A stretch of 6,415 bases of DNA from Richelia sp. UBA3308 (GCA_002361335.1 DESS01000276.1:1-6415), one strand, 5' to 3'. Positions 1 through 6,380 are shown, counted from the first letter of the stretch. Made by a program: numbers and translations. The notes: generated from the letters alone by a model not told the origin.

Positions 1-140
1 ATCAGTGATCGGAATTTAGAATTTATATTTTATATTAGAAGAGTTAGGAATTATGAGTTTTTTCTATCCACTCTAACCCTTCTACTCCTCTCCCCTCACT
101 ATATTTAATCTTGGTTTTTTTATTGATGATTTTCATGGTG
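1..140. other. Intergenic region downstream of hypD
   Basis: AT-rich sequence with a pyrimidine-rich stretch at about 61-100 (plus strand) and the repeat copies at 12-22 and 119-129. I see no hairpin followed by a U-tract on the minus strand that would terminate hypD transcription, consistent with an operon continuing out of the window, probably to hypE, hypA and hypB. Confidence 0.5.
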
Positions 141-154
141 CTATTTATTGATGA
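119..154. repeat. 11-bp direct repeat across the hypD stop codon
   Basis: TTTATTGATGA occurs at 119-129 and 144-154. The second copy encodes the last residues of HypD (Val-Ile-Asn-Lys) just before the TAG at 141-143, and the first lies just downstream of the gene. It could be a small duplication of the gene end, or coincidence in AT-rich DNA. Confidence 0.5.
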
Positions 155-1262
155 CTGTTAACTGATTTATTCTTCCATATTTGTAATAAGCTGCACAAGC
201 ACCTTCGGAAGAAACCATACAGGAACCAATGGGTTTTTCTGGAGTACAAGCTGTACCAAATATTTGACATTGCCAAGGTTTTAAAACTCCTTTGAGAATT
301 TCTCCACATTGACAGGCTTTATGATCGGCTATTTTTAAATTAGGAATAGTAAATTTAATTTCAGCATCAAATTTTGCATATTCCGGACGAATTTTTAAAC
401 CTGAATATGGTATTTCATCTAATCCTCGCCATTCAAAGCTTTTTCTAACTTCAAATACTTGATTTATGGCTGCGATCGCTTGTTGATTTCCTTGTTCTTC
501 TACTAAACGACTATATTGATTTTCCACCTCGCAGCGATTTTCTACAAGCTGCCATAATAACATCCAAATTGATTGTAAAATGTCTAAAGGTTCAAAGCCA
601 GAAATTACTATTGGTTTTTTATATTCTTGGGAAATAAATTCGTAAGGATTTGACCCTATTACCATACTGACATGACCTGGACCTATAAAACCATCTAATT
701 GTAAGTCGGGATTATTTAGTAATGCTTTGAGGGCGGGAATCACGAGGACGTGATTACAAAACATACTAAAATTATTAATATTTTCTACTGCTGCTTGTAG
801 AATTGTAAATGCTGTACTGGGTGCAGTTGTTTCAAAACCAATAGCGAAGAATACTACTTCTTTTTTAGGGTTATTTTTAGCAATTTGTAAACAATCTAAT
901 GGTGAATAAACTATACGAATATCTGCTCCTTGTGCTTTCGCTTGGAGTAAACTAATTTTTGAACCAGGAACTCGCATTGTATCGCCAAATGTTATTAAAA
1001 TAACGTTTGGATTTTTAGCAATATAAATAGCATCATCTATTCTACCTTTTGGCATTACACATACTGGACAACCAGGACCGTGTATTAATTCTACTCTAGA
1101 AGGTAACAGTTCTTCTATACCGTATTTAAAAATTGAATGTGTATGACCGCCACATACTTCCATAATTTTGACGGGTTTTTTAAGTAAGTTTCCTAATTTT
1201 TGAATTTGCCATTCTAATGCTTCTGCTTTATAAGGATCTCGAAATTCATCGACGTATTTCAT
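141..1262 (-). CDS. hypD: HypD, hydrogenase Fe(CN)2CO assembly scaffold
   Basis: HypD is the cytoplasmic Fe-S protein that, with HypC, holds the iron while two cyanides and one CO are attached during [NiFe]-hydrogenase maturation. The 373 residues match the usual family length. Visible family signatures are CGGHTH at 37-42, GPGCPVC at 62-68 (Cys65, Cys68), GDTMRVPG at 93-100, GFETTAP at 142-148, GFIGPGH at 191-197 and GFEPLDIL at 222-229. The C-terminal Cys-rich part (Cys317, 319, 332, 339, 348, 356) is where HypD proteins carry a [4Fe-4S] cluster. Cys37 lies in the motif that family knowledge assigns to the iron-binding site. The gene lies 90 bp downstream of hypC on the same strand, so cotranscription is likely. 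The ATG at 1262 gives the expected N-terminus, but AT-rich sequence without a Shine-Dalgarno element precedes it. Near-certain identification. Confidence 0.97.
   Translation of the reverse strand: MKYVDEFRDPYKAEALEWQIQKLGNLLKKPVKIMEVCGGHTHSIFKYGIEELLPSRVELIHGPGCPVCVMPKGRIDDAIYIAKNPNVILITFGDTMRVPGSKISLLQAKAQGADIRIVYSPLDCLQIAKNNPKKEVVFFAIGFETTAPSTAFTILQAAVENINNFSMFCNHVLVIPALKALLNNPDLQLDGFIGPGHVSMVIGSNPYEFISQEYKKPIVISGFEPLDILQSIWMLLWQLVENRCEVENQYSRLVEEQGNQQAIAAINQVFEVRKSFEWRGLDEIPYSGLKIRPEYAKFDAEIKFTIPNLKIADHKACQCGEILKGVLKPWQCQIFGTACTPEKPIGSCMVSSEGACAAYYKYGRINQLTVINK
472..479. repeat. HIP1 octamer in hypD
   Basis: An exact GCGATCGC palindrome, the highly iterated palindrome over-represented in most cyanobacterial genomes. 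It is read as Ala262-Ile263-Ala264 of HypD and is the only copy outside hypF. Confidence 0.95.
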
Positions 1263-1323
1263 AATATTTTATAAACAAATAACGAGGGAGATGGAAAAAA
1301 GAAGAAAAGGATAAATTGGCATA

Positions 1324-1349
1324 ATTCTAAATTCGGGCATTCTAAATTC
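1324..1349. repeat. 11-bp direct repeat between hypC and hypD
   Basis: ATTCTAAATTC occurs at 1324-1334 and again at 1339-1349, separated by GGGC. An inverted copy, GAATTTAGAAT, lies at 12-22 beyond hypD, so copies in opposite orientation flank hypD. These are short and AT-rich; they may be remnants of a dispersed repeat or chance. Confidence 0.6.
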
Positions 1350-1352
1350 CTT

Positions 1353-1607
1353 TTAGTAATCAACCATTAATTCAGCCATTTCTTGGAGTAATTGTAGTGT
1401 TTCTGTAGCTTCTTTTTCGTTAATTCTACTCATGGCAAAACCGACATGAACTAATACCCAATCACCAATACAGGATTCGGGGGGATGTTGTTCATCCACG
1501 ATACAAGCAATGTTAATTTGACGTTTGACACCGCTTACATCAACTGTTGCGAGTTTGTTTTTGATGTCGATTATTTCTATGATTTTACCGGGTATTCCTA
1601 GACACAT
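1353..1607 (-). CDS. hypC: HypC, hydrogenase maturation chaperone
   Basis: HypC is a small cytoplasmic chaperone that forms a complex with HypD, carries the Fe(CN)2CO moiety, and then docks on the unprocessed hydrogenase large subunit. The 84-residue protein begins MCLGIPGKI, the family signature. Cys2, exposed after removal of the initiator Met, is the essential iron ligand in characterised HypC proteins. The second family block, GDWVLVHVGFAMSRI, is at 48-62 and includes His54. The segment from about 63 to 84 is the usual C-terminal helix. Start choice is unambiguous because Cys2 must follow the Met. The gene sits 266 bp after hypF and 90 bp before hypD. No Shine-Dalgarno sequence is visible upstream. 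The window does not show whether this copy serves an uptake (Hup) or a bidirectional (Hox) enzyme; the neighbours favour Hup. Confidence 0.97.
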   Translation of the reverse strand: MCLGIPGKIIEIIDIKNKLATVDVSGVKRQINIACIVDEQHPPESCIGDWVLVHVGFAMSRINEKEATETLQLLQEMAELMVDY

Positions 1608-1703
1608 TTTTTAACTAGCTTTTTAAGAAATAAATTAACTCTAATAATCCAGAAGAGTAATGTCTGATATCAAATGCGTTGGCATCGGGATTATATATTT
1701 TTG

Positions 1704-1751
1704 AACGCGGAGGAGCGCGGAGGTACACGCTGAGGGACGCAGAGTTTTTTT
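1704..1751. repeat. GC-rich degenerate repeat with T-tract between hypF and hypC
   Basis: Four related units of about 9-12 bp of the form (A)ACGCGGAGG or ACGCAGAG start at 1704, 1714, 1724 and 1736, followed by seven T at 1745-1751. The block is sharply more GC-rich than its AT-rich surroundings. It resembles GCGGAGG/GCAGAGG-type interspersed intergenic repeats that I recall from Nostoc-type genomes; this assignment is from memory and not checked. It does not form an obvious strong hairpin. The T-tract points along the plus strand, opposite to transcription, so it is not a terminator for hypF. Confidence 0.7.
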
Positions 1752-1873
1752 AGCTAATCTTCTAAATAATTTTGATGTATCCCGAAAGGATATGAACCAT
1801 TATTTAAGGAGAAGATATGAGTGTAATATAAGACAAATAAAATTGCTATAAATATGATTAGTTTGTGTTAGAT

Positions 1874-4213
1874 TTAGGAATTAGCTGCTGCAATTACGGC
1901 TTGTCCTAAAGATAAGCCACCGTCGTTACAGGGAACTAAATTGTGGGTTAGTACGTTGATTCCCAATCCTTGTAAACGGTTACTTACCTCCTCTAATAAA
2001 ATACGATTTTGAAATACTCCTCCGGTAAGAGCTACCTGGTTAATTGGGTTTTGTTTACACAGATTTTTTACTGTTTCTACAATGGCGATCGCTAATCCGA
2101 TGTGGAATTTTGCAGCAATTATTTTTACAGAAGTTTGCTGTTGTAAGTCGTTAAGGAGTGCTTTCCACATTGGGCTTGGGTCTATATAATAAATGTTATC
2201 TAAAAAGTTTAGTTTGAAAGGATAAGTTAGTGTTTCTTTACGATGATTTAATAGATTTTCATCTATTAAGGCTTCCATTTCAATTGCTGCTTGTCCTTCA
2301 TAGTTACTTTCTTCTCGACAAATTCCCACAGTGGCTGCTACTGCATCAAATAATCTTCCTGTTGATGATGTTAAAGCGGATGTTGAAGGAAGAAATTGAT
2401 TTAGAATTCTAAGTGGTTTATTTTCTAGGTATTTGATAATTTCTAATTTTCCATAGTTTTGTTTAATTTCTGACCAAGTAAATGCTGATATTAATTGTGC
2501 ATAAGTATTACGCCAAGGTTGATAATTTGCTTGTTTGCCACCTATTAAAGGAACGGGTTTAAGTGTTGCTAGTCTTGTAAAATGACGATAATCTGCCAAT
2601 AAAAATTCTCCTCCCCATAGGGTATTATCTTCACCGTAACCCAAACCGTCTAAAGCAATACCTAAAATAGGTTCTGAATTTAATGGTAAATTATTTTCTG
2701 CCATACAGGCAGCTATATGGGCATGATGATGTTGAATATTATAAAATTTTATTTGATTTGCAATTGCTAATTCTTTACCAAGTTTGGTTGATAAATATTC
2801 CGGATGTTTATCTACAGCTACAATTTCAGGTTGATACTCAAATAAATTTAAATATAAATTCAGTGTATCCTGATAGTATTTAAAAACCGTAGCCTTTTCT
2901 AAATCTCCTAAGTGTTGAGATAAAATTGCTTGTCCATCCCGCACTAAACAAAAGGTAGTTTTCAATTCACTACCCATTGCTAAAATTTGTGGGACTTTTT
3001 CAAAACCTGATGGTAAATTTATTGGTGCTGGTGCGTATCCTCTCGCACGACGAATTATTTGTAGTTTTTCTCCTACAACTTTTACCACCGAGTCATCAAT
3101 TCGGTTCACAATGTCTCTATTATGAAATAGAAAATAATCCGCTACTGTATTTAATTTTTCTCGTGTTTCATCATTATCAATACATTGTGGTTCGTTAGAA
3201 ATATTGCCGCTAGTTAACACAATTGGACGATTCATCCGCCTCATCATTAAGTGATGTAAAGGCGTATAAGGTAACATAAAACCCAAAGTATTTTGTCTTG
3301 GTGCGATTAACGGGGAGAGGGAGAGATGGGGAGAATTTTCTGTGATTTTAATTAGAACAATTGGTGCGATCGCGCTTTGGAGTAATTCTTTTTCTTTGGT
3401 GGTAGGCTGAGTATATTGTTCGATTATTTCTATATCTCTTGCCATTAAAGCAAAGGGTTTATGGTAACGTTGCTTGCGCTTACGCAGTTTTTCCACTGCT
3501 GTGTGATTGGTAGCGTCACAAGCTAAATGAATTCCACCATTACCCTTGATGGCGACAATTTCACCTTTTTGCAATAAAGTACACACAGCATCAACATCAT
3601 CTAACATGGAAAACATTGAGGCTGTTACTGGTTTTCCATCTGCACGTTCTAACCATGTTTTCGGACCGCAAGTATAACAAGCTACAGGCTGAGCGTGAAA
3701 ACGGCGATTATTGATATCTCCGTATTCCTTACTGCATTGAGAACACATTGTAAAAGCGGCCATACTGGTGCGATCGCGATCGTAAGGAATGCTGTTAATA
3801 ATAGTAAAACGAGGTCCGCAATGAGTACAATTTGTAAAAGGATAACGATAGTATCGACTCAGAGGATCGAAAATTTCTTGTTTACAATTTTCACAAGTGG
3901 CAGCATCGGGGACAATTTGTGTTGCGATCGCAGTATTAATACTATTAGAAATAACAAAATCATTAAATACTAATTGTTCTGAAGAAGGAATTCGTATTAA
4001 CTGATGAATATGAGCTAAAGGAGGAGATTCTTGCTGTATTCTTTTAATAAATTCTTCGATAGATTTTTGATTCCCAGAAACTCTAATTAATACACCTTCG
4101 CCATCATTACAAACATCACCATTTAGTTTTAATTTTTTAGCAATACGGTAAACTGTAGGACGAAATCCTACTCCTTGAACTGTACCGCTAATTCTAATTT
4201 CTTCAGAATACAT
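1874..4213 (-). CDS. hypF: HypF, carbamoyltransferase for hydrogenase cyanide ligands
   Basis: HypF converts carbamoyl phosphate and ATP into a carbamoyl-adenylate and passes the carbamoyl group to the C-terminal Cys of HypE, where it becomes the cyanide ligand. All family domains are present in order in 779 residues. The acylphosphatase domain (about 1-90) has VQGVGFRP with Arg18 and Asn36. Two zinc fingers pair CxxC motifs at 107/110, 129/132, 157/160 and 179/182, with exact 18-24-18 spacing. The YrdC-like domain (about 200-385) has KGNGGIHLACDA at 223-234 and LTSGNISNEP at 333-342. The Kae1-like C-terminal domain has HHHAH at 495-499, DGLGYG at 522-527, STGRLFDA at 617-624, GGVFQN at 731-736 and DGGLSLGQ at 764-771. 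No catalytic motif is lost, so the enzyme should be functional. It is separated from the NHL gene by 351 bp and may have its own promoter there. No ribosome-binding site is evident at the ATG. Confidence 0.97.
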   Translation of the reverse strand: MYSEEIRISGTVQGVGFRPTVYRIAKKLKLNGDVCNDGEGVLIRVSGNQKSIEEFIKRIQQESPPLAHIHQLIRIPSSEQLVFNDFVISNSINTAIATQIVPDAATCENCKQEIFDPLSRYYRYPFTNCTHCGPRFTIINSIPYDRDRTSMAAFTMCSQCSKEYGDINNRRFHAQPVACYTCGPKTWLERADGKPVTASMFSMLDDVDAVCTLLQKGEIVAIKGNGGIHLACDATNHTAVEKLRKRKQRYHKPFALMARDIEIIEQYTQPTTKEKELLQSAIAPIVLIKITENSPHLSLSPLIAPRQNTLGFMLPYTPLHHLMMRRMNRPIVLTSGNISNEPQCIDNDETREKLNTVADYFLFHNRDIVNRIDDSVVKVVGEKLQIIRRARGYAPAPINLPSGFEKVPQILAMGSELKTTFCLVRDGQAILSQHLGDLEKATVFKYYQDTLNLYLNLFEYQPEIVAVDKHPEYLSTKLGKELAIANQIKFYNIQHHHAHIAACMAENNLPLNSEPILGIALDGLGYGEDNTLWGGEFLLADYRHFTRLATLKPVPLIGGKQANYQPWRNTYAQLISAFTWSEIKQNYGKLEIIKYLENKPLRILNQFLPSTSALTSSTGRLFDAVAATVGICREESNYEGQAAIEMEALIDENLLNHRKETLTYPFKLNFLDNIYYIDPSPMWKALLNDLQQQTSVKIIAAKFHIGLAIAIVETVKNLCKQNPINQVALTGGVFQNRILLEEVSNRLQGLGINVLTHNLVPCNDGGLSLGQAVIAAANS
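2085..2092. repeat. HIP1 octamer in the hypF 3' part
   Basis: Exact GCGATCGC, read as Ala708-Ile709-Ala710 within the Kae1-like domain of HypF. Confidence 0.95.
3366..3373. repeat. HIP1 octamer in the hypF YrdC region
   Basis: Exact GCGATCGC, read as Ala281-Ile282-Ala283 of HypF, close to a low-complexity GA-rich stretch at about 3311-3332. Confidence 0.95.
3770..3777. repeat. HIP1 octamer with overlapping partial copy
   Basis: Exact GCGATCGC followed directly by a second, one-mismatch copy (GCGATCGT, 3776-3783). It is read as Arg146-Asp147-Arg148 between the two zinc-finger halves of HypF, a different frame from the Ala-Ile-Ala copies. Confidence 0.95.
3924..3931. repeat. HIP1 octamer in the hypF 5' part
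   Basis: Exact GCGATCGC, read as Ala95-Ile96-Ala97 in the linker between the acylphosphatase domain and the first zinc finger of HypF. Confidence 0.95.
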
Positions 4214-4564
4214 ATTTGAACATAAATTTTATCGGGTGTGTACCTTACTGAAAAGATAGTAGATAATCGAAAGCCTTGTTGCATCACGCACTTTATTTTT
4301 TGCTGTATCAAAAAGCGAATAAAATTGTACTTGAAGTATTAAAAAAGTATTTTTTGTGATGGTATGGTTTTATTCTCACTCCAACATACCCTACAAATAT
4401 AATATTTGAAATTAATTAACTTAAACATATGGGTTTAATATGATGTCCGACTAATTACTTACGATATAACCCTATTGAAAAGATGGCGGTTATTATCGAC
4501 TACTCTTTTTACTTATTACTCATTACTCATTACTCATTACTTCTTACTTCTTACTTCTTACTTC
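4214..4564 (-). other. 351-bp intergenic region between the NHL gene and hypF
   Basis: This gap holds the heptamer array at its NHL side and the candidate NtcA-type promoter nearer hypF. The rest is AT-rich without a supported gene. A symmetrical A6-GTA-T6 element (4341-4355) is too weak to call a terminator. The length leaves room for a separate hypF promoter in addition to read-through from the upstream pair. Confidence 0.6.
4290..4330 (-). promoter_or_regulatory. Candidate NtcA-type promoter upstream of hypF
   Basis: On the minus strand GTA-N8-TTC (4330-4317) is followed after 21 bases by TAAAGT (4295-4290). This fits the class II NtcA-activated layout GTAN8TAC-N20-24-TAN3T with one mismatch in the activator box. 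Transcription would start near 4283, giving a leader of about 70 bases before the hypF ATG. NtcA control would suit hydrogenase maturation genes induced under nitrogen limitation. Near matches are frequent in AT-rich DNA, and the box overlaps TACAAT (4329-4324), which could itself be a -10 element. Treat as a candidate only. Confidence 0.3.
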
Positions 4565-4587
4565 TTACTTCTTACTTCTTCCTTCTT
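4511..4587. repeat. Tandem heptanucleotide array (11 units)
   Basis: On the plus strand the array is one ACTTATT, three ACTCATT, six ACTTCTT and one CCTTCTT, all in perfect 7-bp register for 77 bp. Such short tandemly repeated repetitive (STRR) arrays are characteristic of heterocyst-forming cyanobacteria. The array overlaps the 3' end of the NHL gene: its TAA stop (4565-4567) and the last codons are repeat sequence. Because 7 is not a multiple of 3 and each AAGAAGT junction on the minus strand contains TAA, the array closes every reading frame on that strand. Confidence 0.95.
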
Positions 4588-5758
4588 TCTTCGTTTTAAT
4601 TTCCCATAACAAAATTCTATTATTTCCAGAATCAGCTATAACTGCTGTATTGTTATGTACATTAATGCCATAAGACCAATTTAAACTATTACGAGTCGGT
4701 AATCCATAATTCCGATTTTCTCCTTTGCTGTGAAAATCATTTTGTCCAATTAGCACATCGGCATCAGCACCTTGTAGCGATAAAATTGATTGTCGTTTTT
4801 TCCATGCTAATAACCGAGAATTCGCTGTATCCGTAACTAATAACCAATCATCAGTAGCAGCAACACCATAAGGCATACTTAAACTATTCGGTTTGGGAAA
4901 ATAAATTCCCTGATTCATTTCTACGGAATCAAAGCTTTCTTGTCCTAAAACTACCTTACAAGGAGTATTATTTTCTGTTGGAATTCCTTGCCAAATCATT
5001 ACACGATTATTACCTGCATCAGTGACAACTAAATTGTCTCCCCAAATAGTAATATCGTGACACCAACGCATCGTAGAACCTGTAGGAATACCGCCACCAT
5101 TTTCATCACGAGATTCCATATCGGGTTGTCCTAAAACAACATCTGCTGGTTGTCCATTTTCTTCTGGTAATTGATGCCAAATTAATAAACGACGATTTCC
5201 CGTATCGGCTACAAATAGCTTACCTTGATAATAGAAAACTCCATAACACCAGTTTAAAGTATTTGCTGCAGCAGTTAAATTTCCGCGATTAGGTTGATTA
5301 CTGCTAAAATCAGCTTGTCCTAATACTAAATCCGCTGGAATATTACTATCTTCAGGTAAAGTTTTCCAAATCAAAACCCGGTGATTCCAAGCGTCAGCAA
5401 CAACCAATCCTTCACCACAACCACAGATTCCAGTGGGAACATTTAAGGTATTTCTTCCTACTTTCCCTTTCCCATTTTGTCCTTCTGAATTAAAATTAGG
5501 TTGTCCAATTACCCAATCAGCAGGTTGATTATCGCTAATTGGTAGATTTCGCCATCCTAATAATCTATGATGCCCCGTATCTGATACCCATAAAGAACCA
5601 GTTTCTGAAATTAAACTAGCTCCGCGAGGAGCAAACATTTCGATATTACTTGGTGCCAGGGGTGTAGCTAATTCATCCGGTTTAATAATGTTTCCTAAAA
5701 TAATTTCTGCATCAGTTTCAAATATTTTATTGTGGCTATGAGATTGAATATTGACCAT
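4565..5758 (-). CDS. NHL-repeat six-blade beta-propeller of the extended hyp operon
   Basis: The 397-residue protein has no signal peptide or membrane segment and is probably cytoplasmic. It is built from six regular units of about 62-66 residues. Each contains an NHL-type core of the form VxDxxNxRxLxW, at 56-69, 118-131, 181-194, 243-256, 306-319 and 372-385. Cores are linked by a second conserved element, LGQxxF or a variant of it, from about 19-22 through 336-342. This predicts a six-blade beta-propeller, a fold that mostly binds proteins or ligands; no catalytic residues are recognisable. Cys171 and Cys233 occupy equivalent positions in adjacent blades, and a CGC triplet lies at 112-114. 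From known Nostoc clusters, an NHL-repeat gene between a nifU-like gene and hypF is typical; its function is unproven. A role in hydrogenase assembly is inference from context. The last eight or so residues and the stop codon are encoded by a heptamer repeat array, so the tail is probably dispensable. No Shine-Dalgarno element precedes the ATG. Confidence 0.9.
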   Translation of the reverse strand: MVNIQSHSHNKIFETDAEIILGNIIKPDELATPLAPSNIEMFAPRGASLISETGSLWVSDTGHHRLLGWRNLPISDNQPADWVIGQPNFNSEGQNGKGKVGRNTLNVPTGICGCGEGLVVADAWNHRVLIWKTLPEDSNIPADLVLGQADFSSNQPNRGNLTAAANTLNWCYGVFYYQGKLFVADTGNRRLLIWHQLPEENGQPADVVLGQPDMESRDENGGGIPTGSTMRWCHDITIWGDNLVVTDAGNNRVMIWQGIPTENNTPCKVVLGQESFDSVEMNQGIYFPKPNSLSMPYGVAATDDWLLVTDTANSRLLAWKKRQSILSLQGADADVLIGQNDFHSKGENRNYGLPTRNSLNWSYGINVHNNTAVIADSGNNRILLWEIKTKKEGRSKK

Positions 5759-5901
5759 TAATATTTAAAATTATTCTATAAAATTTACAGACAGAGTATC
5801 CTAGCACTAATTTACTAATATAAATCTCTATATCATAGGTTGAATCTTACACTAATAACTAGATTAATTTAGTATATAGATTATTCATAAAAATCCAAAA
5901 T

Positions 5902-6378
5902 CTATTTTACTGTTATAACCTGTTTTATTTCAGGACAATATTCTTTAATAGCGGTTTCAACTAGTTGGGATAAAGTTAATGTAGAAGATGGACAATTACT
6001 ACAATTGCCGATTAATTTAACTTCTACTTTATCCGGTTCTTTGATTGCAATAAATTCCACGTCACCAGAATGAGTTTGTAAACTAGGACGAATTGCAGCA
6101 AGGGCGGCTTTAACTCTTTTTATTAAAGGTGGCTTCGGTGGTTTAATTAATTCATGATATAAAAGTAATCCGTAAACAACTTCATCTTTAATGGCATTTT
6201 TTAAAGCCGACATCGATTCTTGCTTAAGACTTTTTATAAATCGTGTCAAAGCTTCTTTATGTAAATCCTCAATCGCTCGTTTTAATCCTGTCGCAACACA
6301 TCGTTGACTTTCATCCCATTCTGAAATAATTTCTTCAAAACGCTTGATTTCATCTACTAATTCTTCAATTTTGTTCAT
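5902..6378 (-). CDS. NifU C-terminal-domain protein of the extended hyp operon
   Basis: The 158-residue protein has two parts. Residues 1-80 look mostly helical and charged, with a single Cys (27), and I do not recognise this domain. After a proline-rich hinge (PPKPP, 80-84 region), residues 87-158 form a NifU C-terminal (Nfu-type) domain with IRPSLQTHSGDVEF at 96-109 and GNCSNCPSS at 124-132. The CxxC pair, Cys126 and Cys129, is the motif that in this family binds a transient [4Fe-4S] cluster between two subunits for transfer to a target. The usual GGD before the second strand is SGD here. The IscU-like scaffold and central [2Fe-2S] domains of full NifU are absent, so this is probably a cluster carrier and not a primary scaffold. 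The ATG at 6378 is the only reasonable start, since an in-frame TAA lies two codons upstream in a heptamer array. Its position at the head of the hyp genes suggests Fe-S delivery to hydrogenase, an inference. Confidence 0.92.
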   Translation of the reverse strand: MNKIEELVDEIKRFEEIISEWDESQRCVATGLKRAIEDLHKEALTRFIKSLKQESMSALKNAIKDEVVYGLLLYHELIKPPKPPLIKRVKAALAAIRPSLQTHSGDVEFIAIKEPDKVEVKLIGNCSNCPSSTLTLSQLVETAIKEYCPEIKQVITVK

Positions 6379-6380
6379 GA

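Noticed and set aside
44..136. Minus-strand 30-codon frame just downstream of hypD
   Set aside because: It starts inside a region sharing a repeat with the hypD end, has no ribosome-binding site and its product resembles nothing known.
1778..1792. Hairpin TATCC-CGAAA-GGATA downstream of hypF
   Set aside because: The 5-bp stem is weak and lacks a following U-tract on the minus strand, so it is not a credible terminator.
1806..1829. AAGGAGAAGAT followed by ATG on the plus strand
   Set aside because: It looks like a good ribosome-binding site, but the frame stops after four codons.
2230..2412. Plus-strand open frame of 60 codons, and similar ones at 2683-2883, 2977-3198 and 3695-3973
   Set aside because: All lie antisense within hypF, whose motifs are intact throughout. 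Their products are low-complexity Leu/Phe/Tyr-rich or family-less, and no ribosome-binding site or context supports them.
4341..4355. A6-GTA-T6 symmetrical element
   Set aside because: An all-A/T stem with a 3-base loop is common in AT-rich DNA and too unstable to call a terminator.
4339..4428. Minus-strand 29-codon frame in the NHL-hypF gap with a CxxC
   Set aside because: It has no ribosome-binding site, is very short, has AT-driven composition and no recognisable family; a chance frame is most likely.
4511..4587. Tandem array considered as a CRISPR
   Set aside because: The units are 7 bp and contiguous with no spacers, which is an STRR-type array and not a CRISPR.
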